Source of the DNA: a virus
Strand: one strand, 5' to 3'
Virus record (IMG/VR): IMGVR_UViG_3300044730_000105
Location: 1 to 24,210 of that record
DNA: 24,210 nucleotides
Numbering within the stretch: position 1 is the stretch's first letter; the number at the start of each line of letters is the position of its first letter. The notes beneath the pieces were generated by a model that made no database searches, was not told the origin of the DNA, and saw nothing but the letters and a program-made list of their open reading frames with translations. A program made the position numbers and the translations under genes. Positions 6,290-14,106 of this stretch are shown in pieces.

Positions 6290-7540
6290 TTATCCTAGCC
6301 CAACGTCGACGTCGTCTAATTCGTCTTGGTCAAGAATAAACACGGTCAGGATTTGGGCTTGTCCGAGACCCAGGATGACTTGGTGGATTCCTGGGGTTAT
6401 TTGGTGGGCGATGCGCTCAATGAACACGTCCTGTGTGATTGACGCTGGTGCTCCTGTCGTGAAGTTCTTGACGACGCTGATGACGTCACCAATCTCAAAG
6501 GAGTCGATGGTTTCTATCTGGCTTGCGCTCAGGCCGTTCATCGTGACTCCAATTTCTACAAATCGGGAAATCGGGTCTTTGTATTTGTCGACGATGTTCT
6601 GGGCGAGGCTTGCTGCTTGAGCGGCGTCAGCGAGTGGCAGGTCGTTGAGGCTGTAGTCGGTGATGCCGTATTGGGTGATTGAGGCGGAGTCGGATGCGGT
6701 ACCGAGCGAGTTGTCTTTCGTGGTGACGGTGACTGAGTTGTAGAGGGTTTCGGCACCGTAGAGGACGTCGAGGGTCTGATATGGGATGGCGGTGCCTGCG
6801 TCGGAGAAGGTGGCTACTGCGGTGGAGAAGGTGAAGTCGATGCGTGGTTGGAAGGTTGCGTTGCCGTTCTTGGCGATGAAGAATCGGCCGTCCTCGGATT
6901 CGGCGACCTGCTGCAATGCGGCTGCGACGCTGTCGCCGTCTTGGTAGGCGAACGTGCCGAGGGTTGCGACACCGGTGGAGATGTTGCGTGTGGCTGTCGA
7001 GTAGGCGACTTCTGGTCGGTCGAGGATGCGGTTGACTCGGTCAGAGGTGAGTTCTTGTGGTGGGGTGAACTCAAGGAGGGTGGTTTTGGCGAAGCTGGAG
7101 AGGTCGTCGATGCCGATGATGGTGCAGATGGATAGGTTCGGTTGTTCGTACTCAATGTCTAAGTCTTGGACTCGACCGACGAAGAGTGGCTCGTCACCGG
7201 CGGTGCCTGCGTAGACCTGGACGAAGCGTCGTGGGGCGATGCCGAGGTCGCCTTGGTAGTAGGGGGATGCGGTGTTGGCTGGGTCGAAGGAGCGTCCTGA
7301 TGCGCGGTCGTCGAGGACGATTTGGCAGACGCCAGGTTGGAAGGTTGAGCGGAGTTGGTCGGTGCGGCCTCGTGTGATGCCTACCGATAGGACGTATTCG
7401 GTGACGTCAACGAACTCGGTTGAACCGTCGAGAGTGTCCCCGCCGTCGAGTGTGGAGGAGTCGAGGGTGAACTCGTCGGTGATGAAACCTGCGTCCAGCA
7501 GCACCTTGAGGGTTTCACCCCACGGCATCGTTTTCGCCAT
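6290..7540 (-). CDS. Minor tail protein / baseplate component
   Basis: A 416-residue protein following the tape measure gene with a 1-base gap, the usual place of the distal tail or tail-associated baseplate protein. The N-terminal region has VDVTEYVLSVGITRGRTDQL, followed by a segment in which RFVQVYAGTAGDEPLFVGRV, then QDLDIEYEQPNLSICTIIG, is typical of beta-barrel domains of siphoviral tail hub proteins. The later part includes SFEIGDVISVVKNFTTGAPA and an acidic C-terminus (DQDELDDVDVGLG). It most likely forms part of the tail tip that closes the tube. I cannot separate Dit-like from Tal-like roles from sequence alone. Confidence 0.78.
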   Translation of the reverse strand: MAKTMPWGETLKVLLDAGFITDEFTLDSSTLDGGDTLDGSTEFVDVTEYVLSVGITRGRTDQLRSTFQPGVCQIVLDDRASGRSFDPANTASPYYQGDLGIAPRRFVQVYAGTAGDEPLFVGRVQDLDIEYEQPNLSICTIIGIDDLSSFAKTTLLEFTPPQELTSDRVNRILDRPEVAYSTATRNISTGVATLGTFAYQDGDSVAAALQQVAESEDGRFFIAKNGNATFQPRIDFTFSTAVATFSDAGTAIPYQTLDVLYGAETLYNSVTVTTKDNSLGTASDSASITQYGITDYSLNDLPLADAAQAASLAQNIVDKYKDPISRFVEIGVTMNGLSASQIETIDSFEIGDVISVVKNFTTGAPASITQDVFIERIAHQITPGIHQVILGLGQAQILTVFILDQDELDDVDVGLG

Positions 7541-7541
7541 G

Positions 7542-9620
7542 TCAGGCCACGCGCATCAAAGTTTCAAGCGGACCAGCCACCGATGTGTATTGGTCCAGCA
7601 CCTCAATGATTTCTTTCCCAACCTGATAGGCGTTGCCGCCGATACCTGCCGTCACGTTCACGACGACCGATGTGGCTGCTGTTTCTGGCATGATTCGCTG
7701 GTCGCTCACAGGGGTCGGCGGGATAGGGATGAGTCCTGTTACAGGGTTCGCTCCTGAAACCTTCGGCACCGTGGCCGCGACCGCCTGCAACGCAGCCAGC
7801 GCATCCGTGTATTCCTTCAACGCCTCGGTCTGCTCCTCCAACGCATCCTTGTATCGTTTGGCTGCCTCTTCCTGCCGTTTCGTCAAATCCTCAACCGCTG
7901 ACTGCAACGGAATCAACTCCTCGTCACCCTGACGCAAACCTTCGGTGGCGATACGCAACTGGCGACGAGCCTCAGTCAAACCATCCGTCACCTCAATCTG
8001 GCGGTCCTCAGCATCAACCACCTGGAACTTCGCTTCGGCGAGACGAATCTCCGCCTTACGAATCTCATCGGGAGAAGCCTCTGGGTCTTGACGCAACTCA
8101 GCCAACTCACGCTCAGCATCCCTCACCGCAATGACTGATTCCTCGACATCGAACTTGGCGCGAGCCACAGTGCGCTCAGCGGCCGCAACCCTGCGATTGG
8201 CTGCCGCTATCTGCTCCGGTGAACCACCCTGCTGAGCCTTCGCCAAATCCTCCTGCGCCTTCGCCAACGCCTTGTCTGCATCAGCCAACGAGACACGAGC
8301 CTCGGTCGCACGCTCTTGGCTGCGACCGAACGCATCCGAGGCAGACTTCGCCGACTTCACCGCCGCCGTGTAATCCTTCAACCGCTCCTGAAACGTCTTC
8401 ACATCATCGGCAGCCTTCTTTGTTTTGCCGCCAGTCTTGCCAGCCTCATCACCGAAATCAGCCAAACCATTTGCCGCACCCTTGGCAGTGCGATTCACCT
8501 GAGCCAAACGACGCTCAACGACATCCATCGGACCCGCAGCAATGATGTCAAGACGCTTGGCTGCTGAATTGACCGAATCACGGAACCCGTCAAACGCACC
8601 CTGAACCTCCCTCGTGCGACGCGCAATACCAGCCTGAATCGACTCAATCGGCTTACCCAACGCAACAGCAGAACGCACCAGGTCTATCGCCGCAAACAAC
8701 GGGCTCAACGTCGCAACGACACCCTCCATAAACTTGTAGATGCCGAGCGCCACCTGCTCCAAATTGTCAAGAATGGCGATACCAGCCTGACCGAACGCGG
8801 CCACGAACACCGCCAACGCAGACTTCACACCACTGCTGCGGAATTGTTCGATTGCGACGCTCACCGCAGGAATCACCGTCTTCGTCAAATACTCAGTTAC
8901 CCGCGTCAACGCAGGCAACAACATCTCACCAAACTGTTCACGCAACTCGTCAACCGCAATACCGAACGCACGGAATCGACCCTGCGCAGAATCCGCCGAT
9001 GCAGCCGCAGCACCCTCAAACGTGTCAGCCAACTGGCCGACGATTCGGTCAAAGTCTTTGGTTTTCACAGCCGCCTGGTCAAGCGGAATACCCAATCTCG
9101 TCAACGCCGTCACTTGACCTTGACTGGCACGGGCAAGAGCAATTGTGACAGCCTCCAAGTCGCGCCCCGACCCGGCAGACACATCAAGCGCCACCTTCAA
9201 CAACTTCTGCGACTGAGCCATGTCGCCCGTCGCACGAACAAGCGTCGTCATCGCCGGACGCAACTGGTCATCCGACACCGCAGCAGCCTGCGACATCGAA
9301 CTAATGAACTCCTCCGTCGCAGCCACCAACTGCTTCGACTCACCAAACGTCGTATTCAACGCCTGAGCCAAACGAGCCTGCGACTCAGCATCCTCAGCCG
9401 CAGCCTTCACCGACAAGCCTGCTGCGGCAGATACCGCACCGAACGCAGCAGTGCCAGCAATCGCAATCGTCTTGAACGATGGCAGCAGGCTCGTCAGTTT
9501 CCCGCCGAGACCGTCCTTGCCAAAGATGCCTTCAGAGGCTCGCTCAGCCTTGCCGAACTCTTGAATGAGTTGCTTGGCGTCACCGACAAGCTTGACAAGG
9601 AATGAACGCTCAACGGCCAT
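7542..9620 (-). CDS. Tail tape measure protein
   Basis: At 692 residues this is the longest gene of the window and lies between the tail chaperones and the baseplate gene. The N-terminal third is Ala-rich and helical with hydrophobic stretches (about 50-70, TIAIAGTAAFGAVSAAAGLS; and about 268-290), as expected of tape measure proteins that line the tube and later help DNA cross the membrane. Residues of about 415-620 are a long charged heptad region (ATEARVSLADADKALAKAQE and similar), likely coiled coil. The usual relation of about 0.15 nm per residue predicts a tail near 100 nm. No lysozyme or peptidase domain is visible. The start has a weak ribosome binding site and lies 40 bases after the upstream stop. 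Confidence 0.93.
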   Translation of the reverse strand: MAVERSFLVKLVGDAKQLIQEFGKAERASEGIFGKDGLGGKLTSLLPSFKTIAIAGTAAFGAVSAAAGLSVKAAAEDAESQARLAQALNTTFGESKQLVAATEEFISSMSQAAAVSDDQLRPAMTTLVRATGDMAQSQKLLKVALDVSAGSGRDLEAVTIALARASQGQVTALTRLGIPLDQAAVKTKDFDRIVGQLADTFEGAAAASADSAQGRFRAFGIAVDELREQFGEMLLPALTRVTEYLTKTVIPAVSVAIEQFRSSGVKSALAVFVAAFGQAGIAILDNLEQVALGIYKFMEGVVATLSPLFAAIDLVRSAVALGKPIESIQAGIARRTREVQGAFDGFRDSVNSAAKRLDIIAAGPMDVVERRLAQVNRTAKGAANGLADFGDEAGKTGGKTKKAADDVKTFQERLKDYTAAVKSAKSASDAFGRSQERATEARVSLADADKALAKAQEDLAKAQQGGSPEQIAAANRRVAAAERTVARAKFDVEESVIAVRDAERELAELRQDPEASPDEIRKAEIRLAEAKFQVVDAEDRQIEVTDGLTEARRQLRIATEGLRQGDEELIPLQSAVEDLTKRQEEAAKRYKDALEEQTEALKEYTDALAALQAVAATVPKVSGANPVTGLIPIPPTPVSDQRIMPETAATSVVVNVTAGIGGNAYQVGKEIIEVLDQYTSVAGPLETLMRVA

Positions 9621-9660
9621 GAGCGCCGATTCTACTTGCTTTGATTAGAGCGTTTGTCCG

Positions 9661-10179
9661 CTACTTCGCACCCGGACTGATTGTTTTGATTACCTTCTCA
9701 ACGTTCGTCAAATACTGCTCAGCGATGAACGAGCGACTATCCCGAACGGCCTGCCAAAAGAAGTATCCCTGCCTCCCGCGATGACGCAAGAACTGTTGCG
9801 TCGTCTTTCTGCGACCGCCACCGAACTCCGCACCGAAGAACACATCGCCGGCCAATACCTTCCGTTTGCGTTTGCTGTTCGGACGAGACTTTGACACGAA
9901 CACGTTGCCCTTCGTGAAACCAATCTTCGGGATACGGTCACGTCGAGCCTTGATTGCGTCAGCCACAACCGCAGCCTGCGAACGCCCCGAACCACCAGAC
10001 CGCACCCGACCGTGCGGACCTTGTGCCGCAGCACCAGCCTTCACGCGATTGGCAACATGCACCGCAACATCGTTTGACGCCTCACGGATTCCCTTATCGA
10101 ACTGAGGCACGGCACGAGCAGTCGCCTTGAAGAACTTGATGAGTCCCGGTGCGAGAATCGCAATGTCTGGTTCAGCCAC
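9661..10179 (-). CDS. HK97 gp10-like head-tail joining / neck protein
   Basis: A 172-residue basic protein with a helical N-terminus (ARAVPQFDKGIREASNDVAV) and a C-terminal segment FFGAEFGGGRRKTTQQFLRH followed by GRQGYFFWQAVRDSRSFIAE. That segment resembles gp10-like neck proteins of siphoviruses, in which a G-x-E-F-G strand precedes a helix that binds the head or the tail terminator. The GTG start follows the frameshifted chaperone stop by 1 base. Its position after the chaperones, rather than among the connector genes, is unusual. Confidence in the family is moderate. Confidence 0.7.
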   Translation of the reverse strand: MAEPDIAILAPGLIKFFKATARAVPQFDKGIREASNDVAVHVANRVKAGAAAQGPHGRVRSGGSGRSQAAVVADAIKARRDRIPKIGFTKGNVFVSKSRPNSKRKRKVLAGDVFFGAEFGGGRRKTTQQFLRHRGRQGYFFWQAVRDSRSFIAEQYLTNVEKVIKTISPGAK

Positions 10180-10180
10180 G

Positions 10181-10599
10181 TCAGCGATTGTACGGCGTGT
10201 TCGGGTTCTGTTTCACGAAACGCCAACGCAGATACGCCTGCATCGTGAACAACATTCGGGGGGACTCAGCCAACAGTTGGGAGGGGGCGATGCCCGTCTC
10301 GCACGCCAAATAGGCAATCAACCAGTGGGCTGAGTTCTCTCCAAAGGGCCAATCTTGCCCTCCTCGGCGCTGATGCTGATTGCTTCAACCGTTTCCGTCC
10401 AGGCATGGAACTCAAGCGATGTGACTTTGCGACGCTTCTCCGAATGCCAGGCAAGCCAAGCAAGGTCACGAACCTTCAGGTCGTCTTCAATCTTCGCCAT
10501 TGAAACGTTGTGGATTTCTTCGTACTTGACGAAGTCCGCAAACTCGGCGACCGATGTGCGCACACCGTCAACGGTCGTAACACTCAACGCAATTTTCAT
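10181..10599 (-). CDS. Tail assembly chaperone, -1 frameshift fusion (GT-type)
   Basis: Ribosomes that slip one base back at CCCTTTG read on from the upstream frame into a second frame ending at TGA 10181-10183. The fusion is 86 residues of the first protein joined to 53 residues beginning GENSAHWLIAYLACETGIAP and ending PNTPYNR. The second part has no start codon of its own near its beginning, and it has the HW-x-IAYLA-x-E-x-G-I-x-P pattern typical of the T part of siphoviral tail chaperones. Like lambda gpGT, the fusion should bind tape measure and tail tube subunits during tail assembly. It ends 1 base before the next gene, which supports real use of the frame. Confidence 0.85.
10318..10599 (-). 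CDS. Tail assembly chaperone, short form (gpG-like)
   Basis: A 93-residue protein starting at ATG 10599 behind a CGGAGG site. Helical, charged sequence (VAEFADFVKYEEIHNVSMAK, VRDLAWLAWHSEKR, LEFHAWTETVEAISI) matches the short chaperone found between tail tube and tape measure genes in siphoviruses. It coats the tape measure and helps recruit tail tube subunits; it is not part of the finished tail. Normal termination occurs at the TGA at 10318-10320, 24 bases beyond the end of the slippery heptamer. The pair of products, short and fused, is the usual arrangement. Confidence 0.87.
   Translation of the reverse strand: MKIALSVTTVDGVRTSVAEFADFVKYEEIHNVSMAKIEDDLKVRDLAWLAWHSEKRRKVTSLEFHAWTETVEAISISAEEGKIGPLERTQPTG
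10342..10348 (-). promoter_or_regulatory. Programmed -1 ribosomal frameshift site
   Basis: The minus strand reads C CCT TTG in the frame of the short chaperone, an exact X-XXY-YYZ slippery heptamer (CCCTTTG). Slipping moves the CCT and TTG tRNAs to CCC and TTT and opens the second chaperone frame at GGA. Position, direction and protein context fit the conserved G/GT frameshift of tailed phages. I see no strong stem-loop immediately downstream, so the efficiency is unknown. Confidence 0.85.
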
Positions 10600-10630
10600 T
10601 TTCTACCTCCGCAGGTTAGGTGGATTGGAA

Positions 10631-11041
10631 TTAGGCTCCGACGGACTTGGTGATTGCGCCCGAGATTGGGAACGTCACGTCGGCGGTGGCGAGGTCGCCG
10701 ACCGCACCGTTCACTGGAGTCCACTCGGTTACGAGAACCGAGAAGGTGTACGACGGGTTCGCCGAAGAAGCGGCAGCGGTGCCGTTCGGCTTGATGGTGC
10801 AGTTGACTGCGGTTGAGCCGACGAGCGGGAAGAAGATTCCGTCAATGGCGTTGTAGTCGTTGTGGATGCTGAACGTCACCGAGTTGTCAATGAGACCAGA
10901 GACGCGGGTGATTGCGCTCGAACCGAACGCAGTCGTCGCCACTTCAGCGGCTGTGGTCGAGAGCGTCACTGACGCAACGTTTGCCGAAATGTCGGTGCCT
11001 GCGAACACGATGTTTGCGTCTTTGAGGACCAGCTTTGCCAT
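10631..11041 (-). CDS. Major tail tube protein
   Basis: A 136-residue, beta-rich protein of the short tail tube family seen in actinophage siphoviruses. Sequence LVLKDANIVFAGTDISANVA, then SVTLSTTAAEVATTAFGS, an SGLIDNSVTFSIHNDYNAID strand pair and the C-terminal TEWTPVNGAVGDLATADVTF form the repeated beta-barrel layout. Six copies per ring would stack to form the tail tube. The ATG lies 2 bases after the preceding small gene and has an AGGAGA site. It is followed by the chaperone gene, the standard order. A gap of 31 bases to the chaperone allows separate ribosome entry. Confidence 0.88.
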   Translation of the reverse strand: MAKLVLKDANIVFAGTDISANVASVTLSTTAAEVATTAFGSSAITRVSGLIDNSVTFSIHNDYNAIDGIFFPLVGSTAVNCTIKPNGTAAASSANPSYTFSVLVTEWTPVNGAVGDLATADVTFPISGAITKSVGA

Positions 11042-11043
11042 GA

Positions 11044-11214
11044 CTATTTGTCTCCTGCCTTATCGGCTGTTGAGGTTTTCTTGGATTCTTTGACGGGCGT
11101 GATGATGCCTGCCGCAATCAACAACTCTACATTGTCGATTCCACTTCCGTCCACAAACCCGCCTGGCAGTACGCCGCTAACGGGGAATGGGCCGGAGACG
11201 AGGTATTTCGCCAT
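11044..11214 (-). CDS. Small conserved protein between tail terminator and tail tube genes
   Basis: A 56-residue protein from ATG 11214, 3 bases after the upstream stop, to TAG 11044, 2 bases before the tail tube start. The sequence MAKYLVSGPFPVSGVLPGGF, VDGSGIDNVELLIAAGIITP and a Lys-rich tail is like small proteins of unknown function often encoded near capsid or tail tube genes of actinophages (a short beta part, then LLIAAG, then Pro). Tight spacing on both sides supports expression. It may be a connector accessory or an assembly factor. Confidence 0.7.
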   Translation of the reverse strand: MAKYLVSGPFPVSGVLPGGFVDGSGIDNVELLIAAGIITPVKESKKTSTADKAGDK

Positions 11215-11217
11215 GTT

Positions 11218-11628
11218 CTAAGCGTACACCGTGACCTTGAAATCGACCGCCAGATACAGCGTGTCGTTGGCGTCAATGTTCGTGAGGTTCTCGGCGTTGG
11301 TGACGATGAGGTCGTCGCAGACTCCGCCGAGTGTTCGGTCTGATTCGATTGCGGCACGAAGCGACTTTGCTCCGTCCCAATTCATGTATTGGTCAAGTTG
11401 GTCTTGAGCGGTGCGCTCCGATGAACGATTGACGATGAGTGTGATGGTGAAGTTCATGACGACGCCACCGGATGCCATGCCTGTCTGGTGATAGGTGACC
11501 GTGTCAAGGGTTGGGAATGCGAACGGCGGGTTCACCTGGTCAGGCTGGTAGTCGAAAGCTCGCAAACCAGAGATGCTGTTGATGCGGGCTTTGAGGCCGT
11601 CTTTGACTTGGCTGATTGTGGCTGGCAT
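11218..11628 (-). CDS. Tail terminator / tail completion protein
   Basis: A 136-residue alpha/beta protein. It begins with a helix (ISQVKDGLKARINSISGLRA), then a Pro-rich loop (PDQVNPPFAFPTLDT), then long strands (GVVMNFTITLIVNRSSERTA) and a closing strand VDFKVTVYA. This order (helix, P-x-x-x-N-x-P-x-A, strand meander) is that of tail terminator proteins of siphoviruses, which form a ring capping the tail tube before head joining. Its ATG overlaps the connector stop by 1 base. Two genes later comes the tail tube gene, consistent with the role. Confidence 0.78.
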   Translation of the reverse strand: MPATISQVKDGLKARINSISGLRAFDYQPDQVNPPFAFPTLDTVTYHQTGMASGGVVMNFTITLIVNRSSERTAQDQLDQYMNWDGAKSLRAAIESDRTLGGVCDDLIVTNAENLTNIDANDTLYLAVDFKVTVYA

Positions 11629-12257
11629 CAGGCAAACATCCGCATGCGTCGATACGGCTCAACCAACTGAGCCATGTCAGGGTCGAGGAATCGAGAGACG
11701 CGGATAGCGCCCAGGTCGCCGAAGCCTGCGACACCGAGCGGCGAATCGTAACGCTTGAAGATGCGTGAAGACTGGATGATGCACGCCTGCTTCACAGGCT
11801 CAGGCACACTTGCCCAACCCCACTTTGCCGTCACCTGCACCAACGCCTGCTCACCATAGTTGGCGTTCACGGTCGGGAACAGGTAGTTGCCGATGGCACG
11901 AATCTTGTCGTATGACCAAGTGAGGCCATCAAGCACACCGTTCAACGGTTCAAGTTGGTAGTCGGTGGTTTGCCAAGTGGTGTCAAAGTTTCCGTCGGCG
12001 AACGACGATGTCTTGAGGACGAAACTGTCGGTGGTGTAGAAGTCGTCGCAGTCCGTCCAGTATTCGTTGTTCGCTTGAAACACTCGTGGCGTCGCAGAGG
12101 AGACCGCCCAGAACTGGCGGTTGCAGTAGCCGTCAATCAGACGAGATGCGGCACCGACACAGTTCTCCAATAGGGCGTCGTCGACGGTGTCTGCCGTCCC
12201 GATACGGAGAGCAGCCTTGACTTCTGCGAGCGTGCAGTACCCGTTGGTGATGGCCAT
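11628..12257 (-). CDS. Head-tail connector (HK97 gp6-like) protein
   Basis: A 209-residue protein with the helical N-terminus typical of connector proteins (CTLAEVKAALRIGTADTVDD, ALLENCVGAASRLIDGYCNR, QFW). A middle beta insertion follows (FQANNEYWTDCDDFYTTDSF), then the C-terminal helix (EPVKQACIIQSSRIFKRYDS) with the motif WGW before it. Connectors of the HK97 gp6 / SPP1 gp15 family form a ring beneath the portal. The gene begins 12 bases after the methyltransferase stop and ends on the tail terminator start. No separate head-closure (stopper) gene follows it. Confidence 0.85.
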   Translation of the reverse strand: MAITNGYCTLAEVKAALRIGTADTVDDALLENCVGAASRLIDGYCNRQFWAVSSATPRVFQANNEYWTDCDDFYTTDSFVLKTSSFADGNFDTTWQTTDYQLEPLNGVLDGLTWSYDKIRAIGNYLFPTVNANYGEQALVQVTAKWGWASVPEPVKQACIIQSSRIFKRYDSPLGVAGFGDLGAIRVSRFLDPDMAQLVEPYRRMRMFA

Positions 12258-12269
12258 GACGGGTCAATC

Positions 12270-12947
12270 CTAGTCTCTGCGGCGAATCGCCCACTGATTA
12301 CCGAACGTCAAAACCTCGCCATTCACCTCAGATGAGAACCGTTCAACGTCACGACGCACCGCAACCCAATCCAAATCATCACCCAGCAACAGGCCACCGG
12401 CACGAACGACCGCCCAAGCCGTCCGCAACTCGATGAGAGTTTCACCCTCCTCATGCGCAGAATCCACATACACCACATCAGGACGAGGCACCACGTCACG
12501 CTGAACCAACCTGTCCAAATACCTCAACCCGACAATGCTTGTCGCCTGCATCGGCACAATCACATCCGTGAACCCTGCCGCGACTACGTTCGCCAAGAAC
12601 CTCTGCCGAATCGTCGGCGCACCATTCACCAACCTCAGAAACCTCCACCGGTTGTTCATCGCCAAATCACGCTCCCAATCCCACATGTTGACGTCACCTG
12701 TGAAAGGGTCAATACACAACACGTCAACCCTCCGAGCGAGCCGCTTGGCCGTCTCAGCAACGAGCAGCGCCGACCCTCCCAGCATCGTCCCCGCCTCAAC
12801 CCAGAACTTGCAATCCGTCTCAGCGAACGCCCACTCGACAACCTCTGCAGTTAGATGAGTATGTGGATACCAAGGGTCTGTTTCCGTTGCGTCACGGTAC
12901 GGGTCCTGACCGAAGAACATCTCTGCCCTCAGACGGTCGCCAATCAT
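12270..12947 (-). CDS. SAM-dependent methyltransferase (class I, Methyltransf_24 type)
   Basis: A 225-residue enzyme when started at the ATG whose bases overlap the upstream TGA (ATGA), with a GGGG-rich site before it. It shows the class I Rossmann motifs: FWVEAGTMLGGSALLVAE (motif I, E51-A-G), DVLCIDPF (acidic residue D80 binding the SAM ribose), and DVVYVDSAHEEGETLIEL (D162, H165), then GGLLLGDDLDW. The DSAH...GG-x-x-x-GDD arrangement is that of sugar or small-molecule O-methyltransferases often paired with glycosyltransferases. It is the last gene of the glycosyltransferase cassette, so it probably caps or modifies the attached sugar. The substrate is unknown. Confidence 0.87.
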   Translation of the reverse strand: MIGDRLRAEMFFGQDPYRDATETDPWYPHTHLTAEVVEWAFAETDCKFWVEAGTMLGGSALLVAETAKRLARRVDVLCIDPFTGDVNMWDWERDLAMNNRWRFLRLVNGAPTIRQRFLANVVAAGFTDVIVPMQATSIVGLRYLDRLVQRDVVPRPDVVYVDSAHEEGETLIELRTAWAVVRAGGLLLGDDLDWVAVRRDVERFSSEVNGEVLTFGNQWAIRRRD

Positions 12948-13462
12948 CCCCACGTTCCCTTGAACTTGCGCAGATAGTCGTTCTCCAGAACCATGTTTAT
13001 GCGGCCGTGATGCTCAACGAAGCCACGATTCATCGAGTCACGCAAATCAGGGAACACGACTGGCACATCACCAGCGGATGCCGCATAGGTAGTAGTCCAC
13101 TCAATCTCGGCACGAATCGAATCCCTTTGCGTCACCGGAGAATACAACTCCACCCGCGACAGATGCTCGCGCGTGTAGATGCCCATGAACATCCCAAAGA
13201 TGCGCGGGTCGTCCGTCACCGAAACTGAACCGGGATGCTCAAACATCTTGTCAAAGAACGCTTGGTCTTTCACGACCACCGAATCATGCAGAAACAAGAA
13301 CCTGTCAAACGTCGTGTTCTCGTACATCCATTTGATTTTGCCGAGTTCCCATGTTCCCGACTGACGCAAGACCAGCACCTCACGCTCGATGGAAGCCAGA
13401 CACTCCTGCAACCACGCCTCACGACCAGGCGTAGAAGCCACCACCACAACGTCTAATCCCAC
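12944..13462 (-). CDS. Glycosyltransferase-like protein (GT-A fold, small)
   Basis: A 172-residue product from GTG 13462, which follows an AAGGAG site and overlaps the upstream stop by 10 bases; a longer frame adds a leader that looks like antisense. The N-terminus GLDVVVVASTPGREAWLQEC and then FDRFLFLHDSVVVKD (HDS at 59-61 in the place of the DxD metal site) are the strand-helix-strand start of GT-A glycosyltransferases. It lacks a full-size acceptor domain, so it may act with the neighbouring enzymes or use a short acceptor. The C-terminal EHHGRINMVLENDYLRKFKG is also seen in family 2-like phage enzymes. Sugar and acceptor are unknown. Confidence 0.75.
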   Translation of the reverse strand: MGLDVVVVASTPGREAWLQECLASIEREVLVLRQSGTWELGKIKWMYENTTFDRFLFLHDSVVVKDQAFFDKMFEHPGSVSVTDDPRIFGMFMGIYTREHLSRVELYSPVTQRDSIRAEIEWTTTYAASAGDVPVVFPDLRDSMNRGFVEHHGRINMVLENDYLRKFKGTWG

Positions 13463-14106
13463 GACAACTCCTTGCGTCGAACCAAATCCCAATCCACCAG
13501 ATTCTCCCACGGCTGATTCAATCTCGCATTGAACCGCTCAAGATTCGCCTGAAACGTGAGAGAGTTCCGTTGCTGAAACTTCTCACTTGATGCAAGAGTG
13601 CTTGAGTTGCGGTGGTTGATTGCGGCCGTTGACGGAACCACCTCAATCCCTGCCCGCTGCGCCCGCACCTCATAGTCATTGTCCTCAAAATACGCAGGGT
13701 GAAAACCCTCATGAAATAAGCCGATTCGCTCGACGACCTTTCCCCCAATCCAGACGCACGACCAGTTCGGTTTGCCACCCAACACGATGTTGTCCTCTTT
13801 CGCCGCAGCAAAGAACTCGGCAACAGCACCCTCACCGAACTGCACATCATGGTTCACAATCATCCACCCAGGCGAGAACGGCGTCGCCTTGATACCAAGA
13901 TTCCACGAAGCAGCCACACCCAAGTTCGACGGCATACGCCACACGAACACATCCGACGCCTTATGCGTCCGAGGCATCCACTCAGAATTGCCATTGTCGA
14001 TACAGATGAGATTGCCGATACGACCCTCAAACGAAAGCAGCATCGCATCAACACGCCAATGCTCAGTGAGCACCGGAACTATCAGGACTGGGACGATTGG
14101 CACCAC
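13453..14106 (-). CDS. Glycosyltransferase family 2-like
   Basis: A 217-residue GT-A-type enzyme. Visible motifs: PIVPVLIVPVL at the start, LICIDNGNSE (nucleotide-sugar site), NLGVAASWNLGI, GWMIVNHDVQF (NHD at 85-87, the DxD-like metal site), and FHPAYFEDNDYEVRAQRAG (ED-x-D-Y at 141-145), which is the acceptor/catalytic segment of rhamnosyl- and related transferases. The GTG start overlaps the upstream glycosyltransferase stop by 25 bases, with an AAGGAG further upstream. It is placed between the GT4-type enzyme and the small GT-A enzyme. A second or third sugar addition to the same acceptor is the natural reading, but is inferred. Confidence 0.83.
   Translation of the reverse strand: MVPIVPVLIVPVLTEHWRVDAMLLSFEGRIGNLICIDNGNSEWMPRTHKASDVFVWRMPSNLGVAASWNLGIKATPFSPGWMIVNHDVQFGEGAVAEFFAAAKEDNIVLGGKPNWSCVWIGGKVVERIGLFHEGFHPAYFEDNDYEVRAQRAGIEVVPSTAAINHRNSSTLASSEKFQQRNSLTFQANLERFNARLNQPWENLVDWDLVRRKELSWD

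Noticed and set aside
8844-9605. Plus-strand frame of 253 codons opposite the tape measure gene
   Set aside because: Arg/His/Gln-rich sequence produced by the codon bias of the real gene on the minus strand.
13463-13510. Longer N-terminus for the small glycosyltransferase
   Set aside because: GTG 13462 has AAGGAG at proper distance and gives the family-like start GLDVVVVAS; the added residues are Gly-rich shadow.
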